NCBI GenBank assembly: GCA_937896895.1
Contig: CALBNV010000028.1
Span: forward strand, 1-5,073
DNA: 5,073 nucleotides
Origin: an uncultured Bacteroidales bacterium
Lineage (GTDB): Bacteria; Bacteroidota; Bacteroidia; Bacteroidales; F082
Direction of reading: 5' to 3'
This document shows, piece by piece, positions 1 to 5,073 of the stretch (positions are counted from its first letter, which is position 1; each line of letters opens with the position of its first letter). Made by a program: the position numbers and the translations under genes. The notes under the pieces are model-generated. The model ran no database searches. It saw only the letters and a program-made list of their open reading frames with translations, and was not told the origin of the DNA.

Positions 1-187
1 ACTCCAAACTTAACGAAAAAATAACTCCACTCTCAACTCTCAACACTCCAAACTTAACGAAAAAATAACTCCACTCTCAACTCTCAACACTCCAAACTTA
101 ACGAAAAAATAACTCCACTCTCAACTCTCAACACTCCAAACTTAACGAAAAAATAACTTCACTCTCAACTCTCAACACTCCAAACTT
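1..187. repeat. 44-bp tandem repeat array (four copies plus an 11-bp partial copy)
   Basis: Copies lie at 1-44, 45-88, 89-132 and 133-176, followed by a partial copy at 177-187. All copies agree except for one C-to-T change at position 159 in the fourth. Each unit starts actccaaacttaacg, continues through an A-rich stretch, and ends in two ctctcaa sub-repeats. There are no unique spacers between copies, and taa stops are present, so the array is neither CRISPR nor coding. It probably extends beyond the left edge of the window. The last partial copy ends 5 bp before the -7 element at 193, so the upstream half of that promoter lies inside the array. Near-identity of the copies suggests recent expansion or homogenisation. 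Copy number is likely to vary between strains, which is inference. Confidence 0.95.
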
Positions 188-192
188 TTTTG

Positions 193-201
193 TATTTTTG
201 C
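193..201 (+). promoter_or_regulatory. Bacteroidota-type -7 promoter element for the RhuM/ORF6N gene
   Basis: TATTTTTGC matches the Bacteroidota -7 consensus TAnnTTTG. Transcription would be expected to begin about 6-8 bases downstream, near 207, leaving a leader of about 80 bases before the ATG at 290. No clear -33 TTTG is seen, because that region falls within the 44-bp repeat array. The same kind of element occurs at the same distance (13 bases from its last C to the first base of the hairpin) in the related leader at the right end of the window, which supports it being real. Confidence 0.7.
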
Positions 202-289
202 AGTTCGGATGAAATGGTTACCAAATGACATCGCCGTATGGCGGTTGTCGGGTGACCATTTTTCCGTAAATAATTGAAAATCATAATTT
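202..289 (+). promoter_or_regulatory. Structured 5' leader hairpin (copy A), possible attenuator or small RNA
   Basis: The leader folds into an outer 9-bp stem (214-222 with 251-259), a short internal loop (223-226 and 250), and an inner stem (227-235 with 240-249) with one bulged T at 245 and a four-base loop GTAT at 236-239. Five T residues (259-263) follow the outer stem, so the structure resembles an intrinsic terminator or attenuator placed between promoter and gene. A second copy at 4993-5073 keeps every pair through substitutions. The start codon lies 30 bases after the hairpin. I do not recognise the RNA family. It could be a cis-acting leader, an attenuator or a short independent RNA ending near 263. 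Confidence 0.7.
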
Positions 290-1555
290 ATGGAAAAGGA
301 AATTATTTTTTACCAGCCGAATGACCAAATCAAATTGGAGGTCGTTCTTGAAGACGGAAACGTCTGGCTCACGCAGGCGCAGATGGCGGAGTTGTTCCAG
401 CGCGACAGAAGTATCATTACGAAACATATCAAAAATGTTTTCACGGAGACAGGGCTTGAAGAAAAAAGCAATGTGCGTTTTTTGCACATTGCAATTTCAG
501 ACAAACCGGTGAAATGCTTCAGTTTCGACGTGATAATTTCAGTCGGAAACCGAGTGAAATCTTCAAACATTAATCAGTTCAAAATCTGGGCTGAAGACGT
601 GATGAAGGCACGCACCTCAAGCCTGATGATTCCCGACAACTCAATCAGAAATCTTATCAAAATCATTAGAAATCAACAGGTTATGCTCGACTCCGACTTG
701 GCGGTTCTTTATGGCGTTGACACAAAAGTATTGAATCAGGCGGTGAGCAGAAACATCGAAAGATTCCCAGAGGACTTCATGTTTCAGCTGACTTGGGAGG
801 AGTGCGAAAACTTGAGATCACAAATTGTGACCTCAAGTTTAAGGTCACAAATTGTGACCTTAAACTCAAAACAAGGACAACATATCAAGTATCTTCCTTA
901 CGCCTTCACCGAGCAAGGTGTCGCCATGCTGAGCGGCGTCCTTCACTCGCCGACGGCCATCGAAACCAACATCAGAATAATGCGGGCGTTCGTCGGAATG
1001 AGGCGTTTCATCAACGAGAATGCGAAGTTATTCCAAAGAATTGAGAGCATCGAATACAACCAGTTTGAAATGGTTCAAAGCCAGAAAAAAATTGAAACCC
1101 ATGTTCAAGAATCCGACCGGAAAATCGAAGAGCTTTTCCAACGCCTTGATGAGGGAAGGACGAATCCGAAAGAAGGAATATTCTTCGACGGACAGATCTT
1201 CGACGCTTACGTCTTCGTTTCAAACCTAATCAAAAAAGCACAGAAAGAAATCATCCTCATCGACAATTACGTTGACGAGAGCGTGCTGAACATCCTTTCA
1301 AAAAGAAACGAGAATGTAAATGTCACAATTTACACTTCAAATATTTCACACCAATTCAAACTTGACTTGGAAAAGTATAATTCTCAATATCAACCGATTG
1401 TGGTTGAAAATTTCAATAAGTCGCACGACAGGTTTCTGATAATCGATGATGAAATATATCATCTCGGAGCATCGCTGAAGGACTTGGGGAAGCGTTGGTT
1501 CGCGTTCTCGATTTTGAATTTCCCAAAAGAAGATATTATCGGGAAATTGAAATGA
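290..1555 (+). CDS. RhuM-like / ORF6N / phospholipase-D-like fusion protein
   Basis: A 421-residue protein with three recognisable parts. Residues 1-105 resemble the RhuM (virulence protein) family: an EIIFYQ opening, VWLTQAQMAELF, and a later VIISVGNRVKS...QFKIWA block. Residues 118-240 resemble the ORF6N/KilA-N-related DNA-binding domain: IRNQQVMLDSDLAVLYGV, NIERFPEDFMFQLT and YLPYAFTEQGVAMLSGVL. Residues 243-290 look like a charged coiled coil. Residues 297-408 resemble a phospholipase-D-like domain with a single variant HxK(x)4D motif (H379, R381 in place of Lys, D386) followed by GASLKD. No signal peptide or membrane segment is seen, so it is probably cytoplasmic and DNA-associated. The ATG is preceded by an AT-rich stretch without a Shine-Dalgarno site. 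Base composition is clearly more AT-rich than the neighbouring genes, suggesting horizontal origin. Its role is unknown. Phage-related regulation or defence is plausible by domain content only, and nuclease activity is uncertain because the motif lysine is absent. Confidence 0.85.
   Translation: MEKEIIFYQPNDQIKLEVVLEDGNVWLTQAQMAELFQRDRSIITKHIKNVFTETGLEEKSNVRFLHIAISDKPVKCFSFDVIISVGNRVKSSNINQFKIWAEDVMKARTSSLMIPDNSIRNLIKIIRNQQVMLDSDLAVLYGVDTKVLNQAVSRNIERFPEDFMFQLTWEECENLRSQIVTSSLRSQIVTLNSKQGQHIKYLPYAFTEQGVAMLSGVLHSPTAIETNIRIMRAFVGMRRFINENAKLFQRIESIEYNQFEMVQSQKKIETHVQESDRKIEELFQRLDEGRTNPKEGIFFDGQIFDAYVFVSNLIKKAQKEIILIDNYVDESVLNILSKRNENVNVTIYTSNISHQFKLDLEKYNSQYQPIVVENFNKSHDRFLIIDDEIYHLGASLKDLGKRWFAFSILNFPKEDIIGKLK
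811..864. repeat. Two abutting 27-bp palindromes inside the RhuM/ORF6N gene
   Basis: Unit 1 (811-837) and unit 2 (838-864) are direct repeats of each other with 5 differences in 27 bases, and each is also an inverted repeat around a central A. Unit 2 has perfect 13-bp arms; unit 1 has one mismatch (seventh base of each arm). Both share the core TCACAAATTGTGA. They encode the repeated peptide LRSQIVTSS then LRSQIVTLN (residues 175-192), between the FPEDFMFQLT and YLPYAFTEQG blocks of the ORF6N domain. Unit length is exactly nine codons, so gain or loss of a unit keeps the reading frame. Confidence 0.93.
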
Positions 1556-1559
1556 GATT

Positions 1560-2486
1560 TCACTTCAGCCTCTTCTCCAACCTCCGCTCCCAGACCAAAA
1601 GCAGCGACATCGCCCAGCGCGAGAGGAGCATCCACAGGAAACTGCCGCCAATGGCGGTGAAGAGCAGCAGGTCTTCGAGGTTGCTGTGCGACACGCAGAT
1701 GTGATGGTTCAAAAAGTCGTTCTCCTCTTTCGTCGTCGTGCCTTGCTCCGCTTCGTCAATCATGATAGCGGCACCGTAGGCGAGACCTAAAGTATTGGCT
1801 ATCAGCCAGAGAAACGCCGTGCGCGGCGGTAGCCCGAAGAAAAGCATCACAGGCTTCAGAAAACGCGCTATGGCTTCTATGACACCGAACTCCTTCAACA
1901 CCCTCTGCAGCAACGTCAGCGCATAGACCAGCACTATCATCAGGCCGACGGTCTTCAAGGTGCGCAAAGCCCAGCTTCTGAGCATCTCCACGAAAGCGAC
2001 ATTATCCGCCGAGACGACATCCGAAGCGCCGCCCTCAAACTGCCCGGGCATAATCCTGTTCAGGACGAAAGCCAAAAGAAACGCCGACAACGTCCTGACA
2101 ATCACCATCCTCACGAAAGAAGAGCCGGTCTTGTGCTGCACCGTCGTCTCTACAATCATGTTGTGCGAGCAGAGCACCATCACCGCCAAGATGGTGGCGG
2201 AGCGCATGTCGAGATGCAGCGTCGTCATCACCGCCATCGCCGTGTAACAGTTCACGAAATATCCGGAGACGTAGGCGAGAGCCGCCTCGCCCGGAAGTCC
2301 GAAGCTCGAGAAGACAGGTGTCAGCCATCTCGAAATCACGTCGATAACACCGAAGTATTGCAACAGCATTATGCCGAACGACACGCCCGTCATTATCTTC
2401 ACGAGCCACCATATCGTCTTCAGCGCGCCAGGATTGGCGGAGCGGACACACAAAAGGATTCGATTAGAGATTGTATTGTTTTTCAT
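1560..2486 (-). CDS. Tandem nucleoside-recognition (Gate) domain membrane protein
   Basis: A 308-residue hydrophobic protein with about eight likely membrane segments. It is built from two related halves: the FGVI-x-x-I-x-R...FGLP block at residues 45-65 recurs at 200-220, and the CSHNMIVET motif (106-114) has a counterpart VSHSNLEDL (265-273). This internal duplication is typical of the nucleoside-recognition/Gate family, related to SpmA/SpmB-like proteins and to a portion of FeoB. It probably sits in the inner membrane; the substrate is unknown. I chose the ATG at 2484-2486 because it opens MKNNTISNRILL, which leads naturally into the first half. An in-frame ATG at 2526-2528 would add 14 residues (MEAQPTCARHVHGV) encoded entirely by repeat-like palindromic DNA. 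The gene lies downstream of the peptidase on the same strand, 116 bp away, so cotranscription is possible. Its stop is only 4 bp from the stop of the convergent RhuM/ORF6N gene. Confidence 0.85.
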   Translation of the reverse strand: MKNNTISNRILLCVRSANPGALKTIWWLVKIMTGVSFGIMLLQYFGVIDVISRWLTPVFSSFGLPGEAALAYVSGYFVNCYTAMAVMTTLHLDMRSATILAVMVLCSHNMIVETTVQHKTGSSFVRMVIVRTLSAFLLAFVLNRIMPGQFEGGASDVVSADNVAFVEMLRSWALRTLKTVGLMIVLVYALTLLQRVLKEFGVIEAIARFLKPVMLFFGLPPRTAFLWLIANTLGLAYGAAIMIDEAEQGTTTKEENDFLNHHICVSHSNLEDLLLFTAIGGSFLWMLLSRWAMSLLLVWERRLEKRLK

Positions 2487-2488
2487 TA

Positions 2489-2532
2489 CTCCATGTACAT
2501 GCCGGGCACACGTCGGCTGAGCCTCCATGTAC
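2489..2532. repeat. Short direct and inverted repeats upstream of the Gate-domain gene
   Basis: The 10-mer CTCCATGTAC occurs at 2489-2498 and again at 2523-2532. GTACATG at 2495-2501 is the inverse of CATGTAC at 2526-2532, and between them GCCG (2501-2504) and CGGC (2514-2517) can pair. The segment could form a branched hairpin and looks like a dispersed palindromic intergenic repeat. It contains the upstream alternative ATG of the Gate-domain gene. On the minus strand the copy next to the chosen start reads ATGGAGTAATG, a two-codon open frame whose stop overlaps the start ATG. Confidence 0.6.
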
Positions 2533-2539
2533 CCAGTTA

Positions 2540-2562
2540 CTAAAATAGTGCCTTACAGGCAC
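2540..2562 (-). terminator. Weak terminator-like hairpin after the peptidase gene
   Basis: On the minus strand, GTGCC (2562-2558), a five-base loop and GGCAC (2552-2548) form a perfect 5-bp stem. TATTTT follows at 2547-2542. The stem is short and the T run is interrupted, so termination would be partial at best. It lies 41 bases past the peptidase stop and before the Gate-domain gene, where it could reduce read-through. It may equally be part of the repeat cluster in this gap. Confidence 0.35.
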
Positions 2563-2618
2563 ATTCGTGTCAATTCGTGTCATTCGTGGTGATTAATTCG
2601 TGTCAATTCGTGGTGATA
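2563..2618. repeat. ATTCGTG short repeats overlapping the end of the peptidase gene
   Basis: ATTCGTG occurs five times, at 2563, 2573, 2582, 2596 and 2606. At a larger scale, 2573-2595 and 2596-2618 are two 23-bp near-identical tandem units. The peptidase stop codon (2603-2605) and its last residues (NITTN) lie inside the repeat. Similar AATTCGTG-rich strings are, from memory, frequent between genes in Bacteroidota. The repeat has therefore apparently supplied the C-terminal tip of the protein. Confidence 0.9.
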
Positions 2619-4765
2619 TTCATCTCATCGATGAGCCGTGTGCAGCCTGCGTATTTGTCGATGAGGAACAGCACGTAGCGGATGTCAACGCTGATGTTCT
2701 TGCAGATTGACGGGTCGTAGATGAGGTCGCTCATCGTGCCTTCCCATGTGCGGTCGAAGTTGAGGCCGAGCAGATGCCCGTCGGCGTTCAAGATCGGCGA
2801 GCCGCTGTTGCCACCGGTGGTGTGGTTGCCGGCGATGAAGGCGACGTGCATCGTGCCGTCGGCGTCGGCGTAACGGCCGTAGTCCTTCGCCTCGTAAAGC
2901 TCACGCAGCCTGTCGGTCACGACGTAGTCGTAGATGTCGGGGTTCTCCTTCTGCATGATGCCGTCGAGCGTGGTGAAGTGTCTGTAGTTGACGCCGTCTC
3001 TCGGCTTGAAGCCGCCGACCTTGCCGTAAGTCACCCTCAACGTGAAGTTCGCGTCGGGATACATGTTCCTCTCCGGGAACACCTCAGGTATCATCTTCAT
3101 CTGGCCTTCCATATAGACGCGGCGCAGCGACTTGATCTGCCTGTTGCAGGCGACGTAATTGTCCCTCACATTCTCCCTGTAGAACGAGAGCATGTCCTCG
3201 AAGGCGAGGACGGCCGGGTCCTTCGCTATTTTCTTTGCGTCTGAAACTTTGAAATTGTCGAGAAGACTGTTCACTTTCTCTTCGGAGACGAACATCGTCT
3301 TCCCGAAAAGATAATCGACGTAAGCCCTGACATCGCCTTTGTATTTCGAATCGATGTCATTCAGCAGTGCCGGACGGAAGTCGGCAGGCTGCGCTGCGCG
3401 GTAAGCCGTGAGCATCGCCGACGCCACCTCCTCGTCGATGGGCTGGTAGTAATCTTTGAAAAATGACTTTGATGAATTACGTAAGTCATTGACAATCTCT
3501 TCAACATCTTCTTTCGGAGTGTCTTTCGTGACTTTCGCAAGTTCCCTGAAGTTGGCGGCAAACTCGATGAGTTCTATCGAGAGGCCGGCTTCGGTGAAGT
3601 AGGTGTAAGCCATGCGGTATTTCTCGAAGTCGCCATAGACCTCGTTGAAATTTTTCAGCAGGTTCATGTAAGGGGCGCGGCTGCGGCTCTTGTAGCACCA
3701 TTCCATGAACGACTCCTCGAAGGCCTGTTTCTTCTCCACGCCGTGGAAGCTGCGGATGCCTTCGGTGACGCCCATCCATTTCTTCCAGCCGTTGCCGAGG
3801 CCGGCGTGTTTGCTGGCGTACTGTATGCGCACCTTCGGGTCTTTCTCCTGGTATTTGTTGTAGATGTCGAGTATCTGTCCGCGAAGGTCAACGATGACGG
3901 GATAGACTACGTTGGCTTCCTGGTTTACGGCCACCGAAGGGAGGTATTCCGTCGTGCGGGCCGGATAGCCGAAGACGAAGGTGAAGTCGTTCTCGTTTGC
4001 GCCTTTCAGCGAGATGGTGAAGTGATAGTCAGGATTGTAAGGGACGTTGTTCTCGTCATATTCGACGGGTTTCCCTTCCGGGGAGACGTATATCCTGAAG
4101 ATGGAGAAGTCGCCTGTGTGACGCGGCCACACCCAGTTGTCGGTGTCGCCGCCGAACTTTCCGATGTTTGACGGCGGTGCGCCGACCATGCGGATGTCTT
4201 TGAAGACCTCGTTGTAGATTGCGAAGAACTGGTTTCCTTCGTAGAACGGCTCTATCGTCACCTCGTATTCTGTTTCTTTTTGGAGCAGTTCGGTGAGGCG
4301 TTTGACGTTGGCGTTGACGGTGCTGTCGCGTTGCGCGTCGGTCATCTCGCGTGTCACGTTATATAATATTTTCTCGGTGACGTCGCGCATCTCCTTCATC
4401 ATCGTCGCGGTGAGGCCCGGGCAGGCGAGTTCTTCCTGTTGTGTCATGGCCCAGAAGCCGTCGGTGAGGTAGTCGTGTTCGACGGTCGAGTGGCGTTGTA
4501 TCCAGCCGTAGCCGCAGTGGTGGTTTGTCAGCAGCAGCCCCTGGTCGCTGACGAGCTCGCCGGTGCAGCCGCCGCCGAACAGCACGACGGCATCTTTCAT
4601 CGAGCTGTGGTTCATCGAATAGATGTCATCGGCACTGATTCTCATGCCCATCTCCTGCATCTCCTTCTCGTTTTTCTGGAGGAGAAGCGGTATCCACATG
4701 CCTTCGGCACGCACGTTGCCGACAAACATGACGGATGCGACTAATGTCAAAAAGATTCTCTTCAT
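2603..4765 (-). CDS. dpp11: S46-family dipeptidyl-peptidase, DPP11 type (Asp/Glu-specific)
   Basis: A 720-residue secreted serine exopeptidase that should remove dipeptides from peptide N-termini in the periplasm, feeding amino-acid fermentation. A signal peptide with a lysine/arginine start and hydrophobic core ends near VRA-EG (about residue 20). The chymotrypsin-like halves carry the family blocks LTNHHCG (catalytic His, probably H83), GGDTDNW.WPRHTGDF (residues 205-220, probable catalytic D219) and GGNSGSP (nucleophile S654). Arg672, eighteen residues after that serine, sits where the known Porphyromonas gingivalis DPP11 has Arg673; DPP7 has Gly there. This predicts cleavage after Asp or Glu. 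The length equals my recollection of the P. gingivalis enzyme (720 residues). I chose the ATG at 4763-4765; an in-frame TTG at 4787-4789 would add eight polar residues before the signal peptide and overlaps a leader hairpin. The gene has its own upstream promoter and is followed by a Gate-domain membrane protein gene on the same strand. Confidence 0.93.
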   Translation of the reverse strand: MKRIFLTLVASVMFVGNVRAEGMWIPLLLQKNEKEMQEMGMRISADDIYSMNHSSMKDAVVLFGGGCTGELVSDQGLLLTNHHCGYGWIQRHSTVEHDYLTDGFWAMTQQEELACPGLTATMMKEMRDVTEKILYNVTREMTDAQRDSTVNANVKRLTELLQKETEYEVTIEPFYEGNQFFAIYNEVFKDIRMVGAPPSNIGKFGGDTDNWVWPRHTGDFSIFRIYVSPEGKPVEYDENNVPYNPDYHFTISLKGANENDFTFVFGYPARTTEYLPSVAVNQEANVVYPVIVDLRGQILDIYNKYQEKDPKVRIQYASKHAGLGNGWKKWMGVTEGIRSFHGVEKKQAFEESFMEWCYKSRSRAPYMNLLKNFNEVYGDFEKYRMAYTYFTEAGLSIELIEFAANFRELAKVTKDTPKEDVEEIVNDLRNSSKSFFKDYYQPIDEEVASAMLTAYRAAQPADFRPALLNDIDSKYKGDVRAYVDYLFGKTMFVSEEKVNSLLDNFKVSDAKKIAKDPAVLAFEDMLSFYRENVRDNYVACNRQIKSLRRVYMEGQMKMIPEVFPERNMYPDANFTLRVTYGKVGGFKPRDGVNYRHFTTLDGIMQKENPDIYDYVVTDRLRELYEAKDYGRYADADGTMHVAFIAGNHTTGGNSGSPILNADGHLLGLNFDRTWEGTMSDLIYDPSICKNISVDIRYVLFLIDKYAGCTRLIDEMNITTN

Positions 4766-4787
4766 AGTAGTTATGTTTCTGATATGC

Positions 4788-4802
4788 AACCGCTGTGCGG
4801 TT
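4788..4802 (-). promoter_or_regulatory. Hairpin in the peptidase 5' leader
   Basis: AACCGC and GCGGTT form a perfect 6-bp stem with a three-base loop, 22 bases upstream of the chosen peptidase ATG and within its predicted transcript. It is not followed by a T run, so it is not a terminator. It might affect mRNA stability or translation. The stem is short enough to arise by chance. Confidence 0.4.
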
Positions 4803-4837
4803 ATAGTTAAACTTAATTTTTTTAATTGTTTGAAGTT

Positions 4838-4846
4838 GCAAAAATA
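4838..4846 (-). promoter_or_regulatory. Bacteroidota-type -7 promoter element for the peptidase gene
   Basis: On the minus strand the bases read TATTTTTGC, matching TAnnTTTG exactly. Transcription would start near 4831, giving a leader of about 65 bases before the ATG at 4765. No clean TTTG -33 box is seen; a TTTTCG string lies roughly 20 bases upstream. Confidence 0.7.
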
Positions 4847-4983
4847 TGAAAAAAGTTTATACGAAAATCCATGAAACTCTTGACTACCTAAAACTCACAC
4901 TCAAAAACGTAAGGACATTTGAAGAAAAAATCTTTAAAAATTATTTTTATGAGATTTTCAACATCAATCCGAAAAAATATCCT
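4847..4983. other. AT-rich intergenic stretch between divergent promoters
   Basis: No gene is supported here. The stretch is strongly AT-rich, with A and T tracts around 4925-4960 and a 6-bp inverted repeat AAAATC/GATTTT flanking a TTTAAAAATTATTTTTAT core (about 4928-4958). It lies just upstream of the + strand promoter at 4984 and could act as a flexible upstream promoter region. That role is inference only. Confidence 0.4.
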
Positions 4984-4992
4984 TACTTTTGC
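4984..4992 (+). promoter_or_regulatory. Bacteroidota-type -7 promoter element for a gene beyond the right edge
   Basis: TACTTTTGC matches TAnnTTTG and stands 13 bases before the hairpin that follows, exactly as in the promoter at 193-201. It faces out of the window on the + strand, so it should drive a gene starting just past position 5073. Confidence 0.7.
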
Positions 4993-5073
4993 GGTTTGGG
5001 TGACATGGTTGTCAGATGATGTCGCCTCACGGCGGTCGTTTGGCAGCCATTTTTCGTAAACAATCAAAAACCA
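4993..5073 (+). promoter_or_regulatory. Structured 5' leader hairpin (copy B), cut by the window end
   Basis: This copy has the same fold as the leader at 202-289. The outer 9-bp stem is 5005-5013 with 5042-5050, the internal loop is 5014-5017 and 5041, and the inner stem is 5018-5026 with 5031-5040, with a bulged T at 5036 and a four-base loop TCAC at 5027-5030. Five T residues (5050-5054) follow. Aligned from the -7 element, the two copies differ at about 23 of 91 positions plus one gap. The window ends 23 bases after the hairpin; in copy A the start codon comes 30 bases after it. A start codon is therefore expected within roughly ten bases of the right edge. Confidence 0.7.

Noticed and set aside
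1..187. Possible CRISPR array
   Set aside because: Copies are directly contiguous and near-identical with no unique spacers, and no cas genes are present.
193..283. The two leader copies as a transposon end or MITE
   Set aside because: They are in direct orientation, have no terminal inverted repeats or target duplications, are only about 74% identical, and their differences track RNA pairing.
1..289. Type III toxin-antitoxin locus (repeat RNA plus toxin)
   Set aside because: The repeats lie upstream of the promoter rather than in the transcript, and the downstream protein is not ToxN-like. Kept only as a loose comparison.
818..857. CRP-like operator in the TCACAAATTGTGA palindromes
   Set aside because: The half-sites are in the opposite order to the TGTGA-N6-TCACA consensus, and the site lies inside a coding region of a probable Bacteroidota genome.
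3743..4171. Open frame of 142 codons on the + strand, opposite the peptidase gene
   Set aside because: It is antisense to the clearly real S46 peptidase, has low-complexity Val/Gly/Asp-rich content, and has no recognisable motif. Other open frames at 2774-3244, 4439-4744 and 2035-2543 are shadows for the same reason.
4787..4789. TTG as the peptidase start codon
   Set aside because: It would place eight polar residues before a normal signal peptide and overlaps a hairpin. The ATG at 4763-4765 gives a 720-residue protein that fits the family.
4880..4905. Sigma-70-like -35 box (cttgact) upstream of copy B
   Set aside because: No matching -10 is found at a suitable distance, and the nearby promoters follow the Bacteroidota pattern instead.

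Overview
The window looks like a piece of a Bacteroidales-type (Bacteroidota) chromosome. Three things point that way. Three sites match the Bacteroidota -7 promoter pattern TAnnTTTG: two on the + strand and one on the - strand. The starts lack convincing Shine-Dalgarno sites. The largest gene is an S46-family dipeptidyl-peptidase, a family concentrated in this phylum. No genus can be named from the sequence alone.

Layout from left to right. Positions 1-187 hold a 44-bp tandem repeat with four copies plus a partial one, probably continuing off the left edge. It abuts a promoter (193-201) and a structured 5' leader (202-289). These precede a + strand gene (290-1555) for a 421-residue protein that joins a RhuM-like domain, an ORF6N DNA-binding domain, a coiled coil and a C-terminal phospholipase-D-like domain. 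This gene is visibly more AT-rich than its neighbours and looks like accessory, phage-related cargo. Inside it sit two abutting 27-bp palindromes (811-864). After a 4-bp gap the direction reverses. A tandem nucleoside-recognition (Gate) membrane protein (1560-2486, -) lies downstream of a secreted 720-residue dipeptidyl-peptidase of the DPP11 type (2603-4765, -). The space between these two minus-strand genes is packed with short repeats and palindromes. The peptidase has its own promoter on the - strand (4838-4846).

The right end (4766-5073, 308 bases without a gene) contains the divergent peptidase promoter, an AT-rich stretch, and then a second + strand promoter with a second copy of the structured leader. 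That copy is cut by the window end just before the expected start codon. No coding gene is seen in 1-289 or 4766-5073.

The most notable observation is the pair of leaders at 193-283 and 4984-5073. They are about 74% identical, have the same spacing from the promoter, and fold into the same two-part hairpin. Substitutions in the stems all keep pairing, including two full A-T to G-C replacements. This looks like a conserved, repeated regulatory RNA (leader, attenuator or small RNA) of a kind I cannot name. The second notable signal is the twin palindrome inside the RhuM/ORF6N gene, whose two units also differ in a way that keeps them palindromic. The peptidase and membrane protein are ordinary conserved genes with no evident functional link to the RhuM gene.
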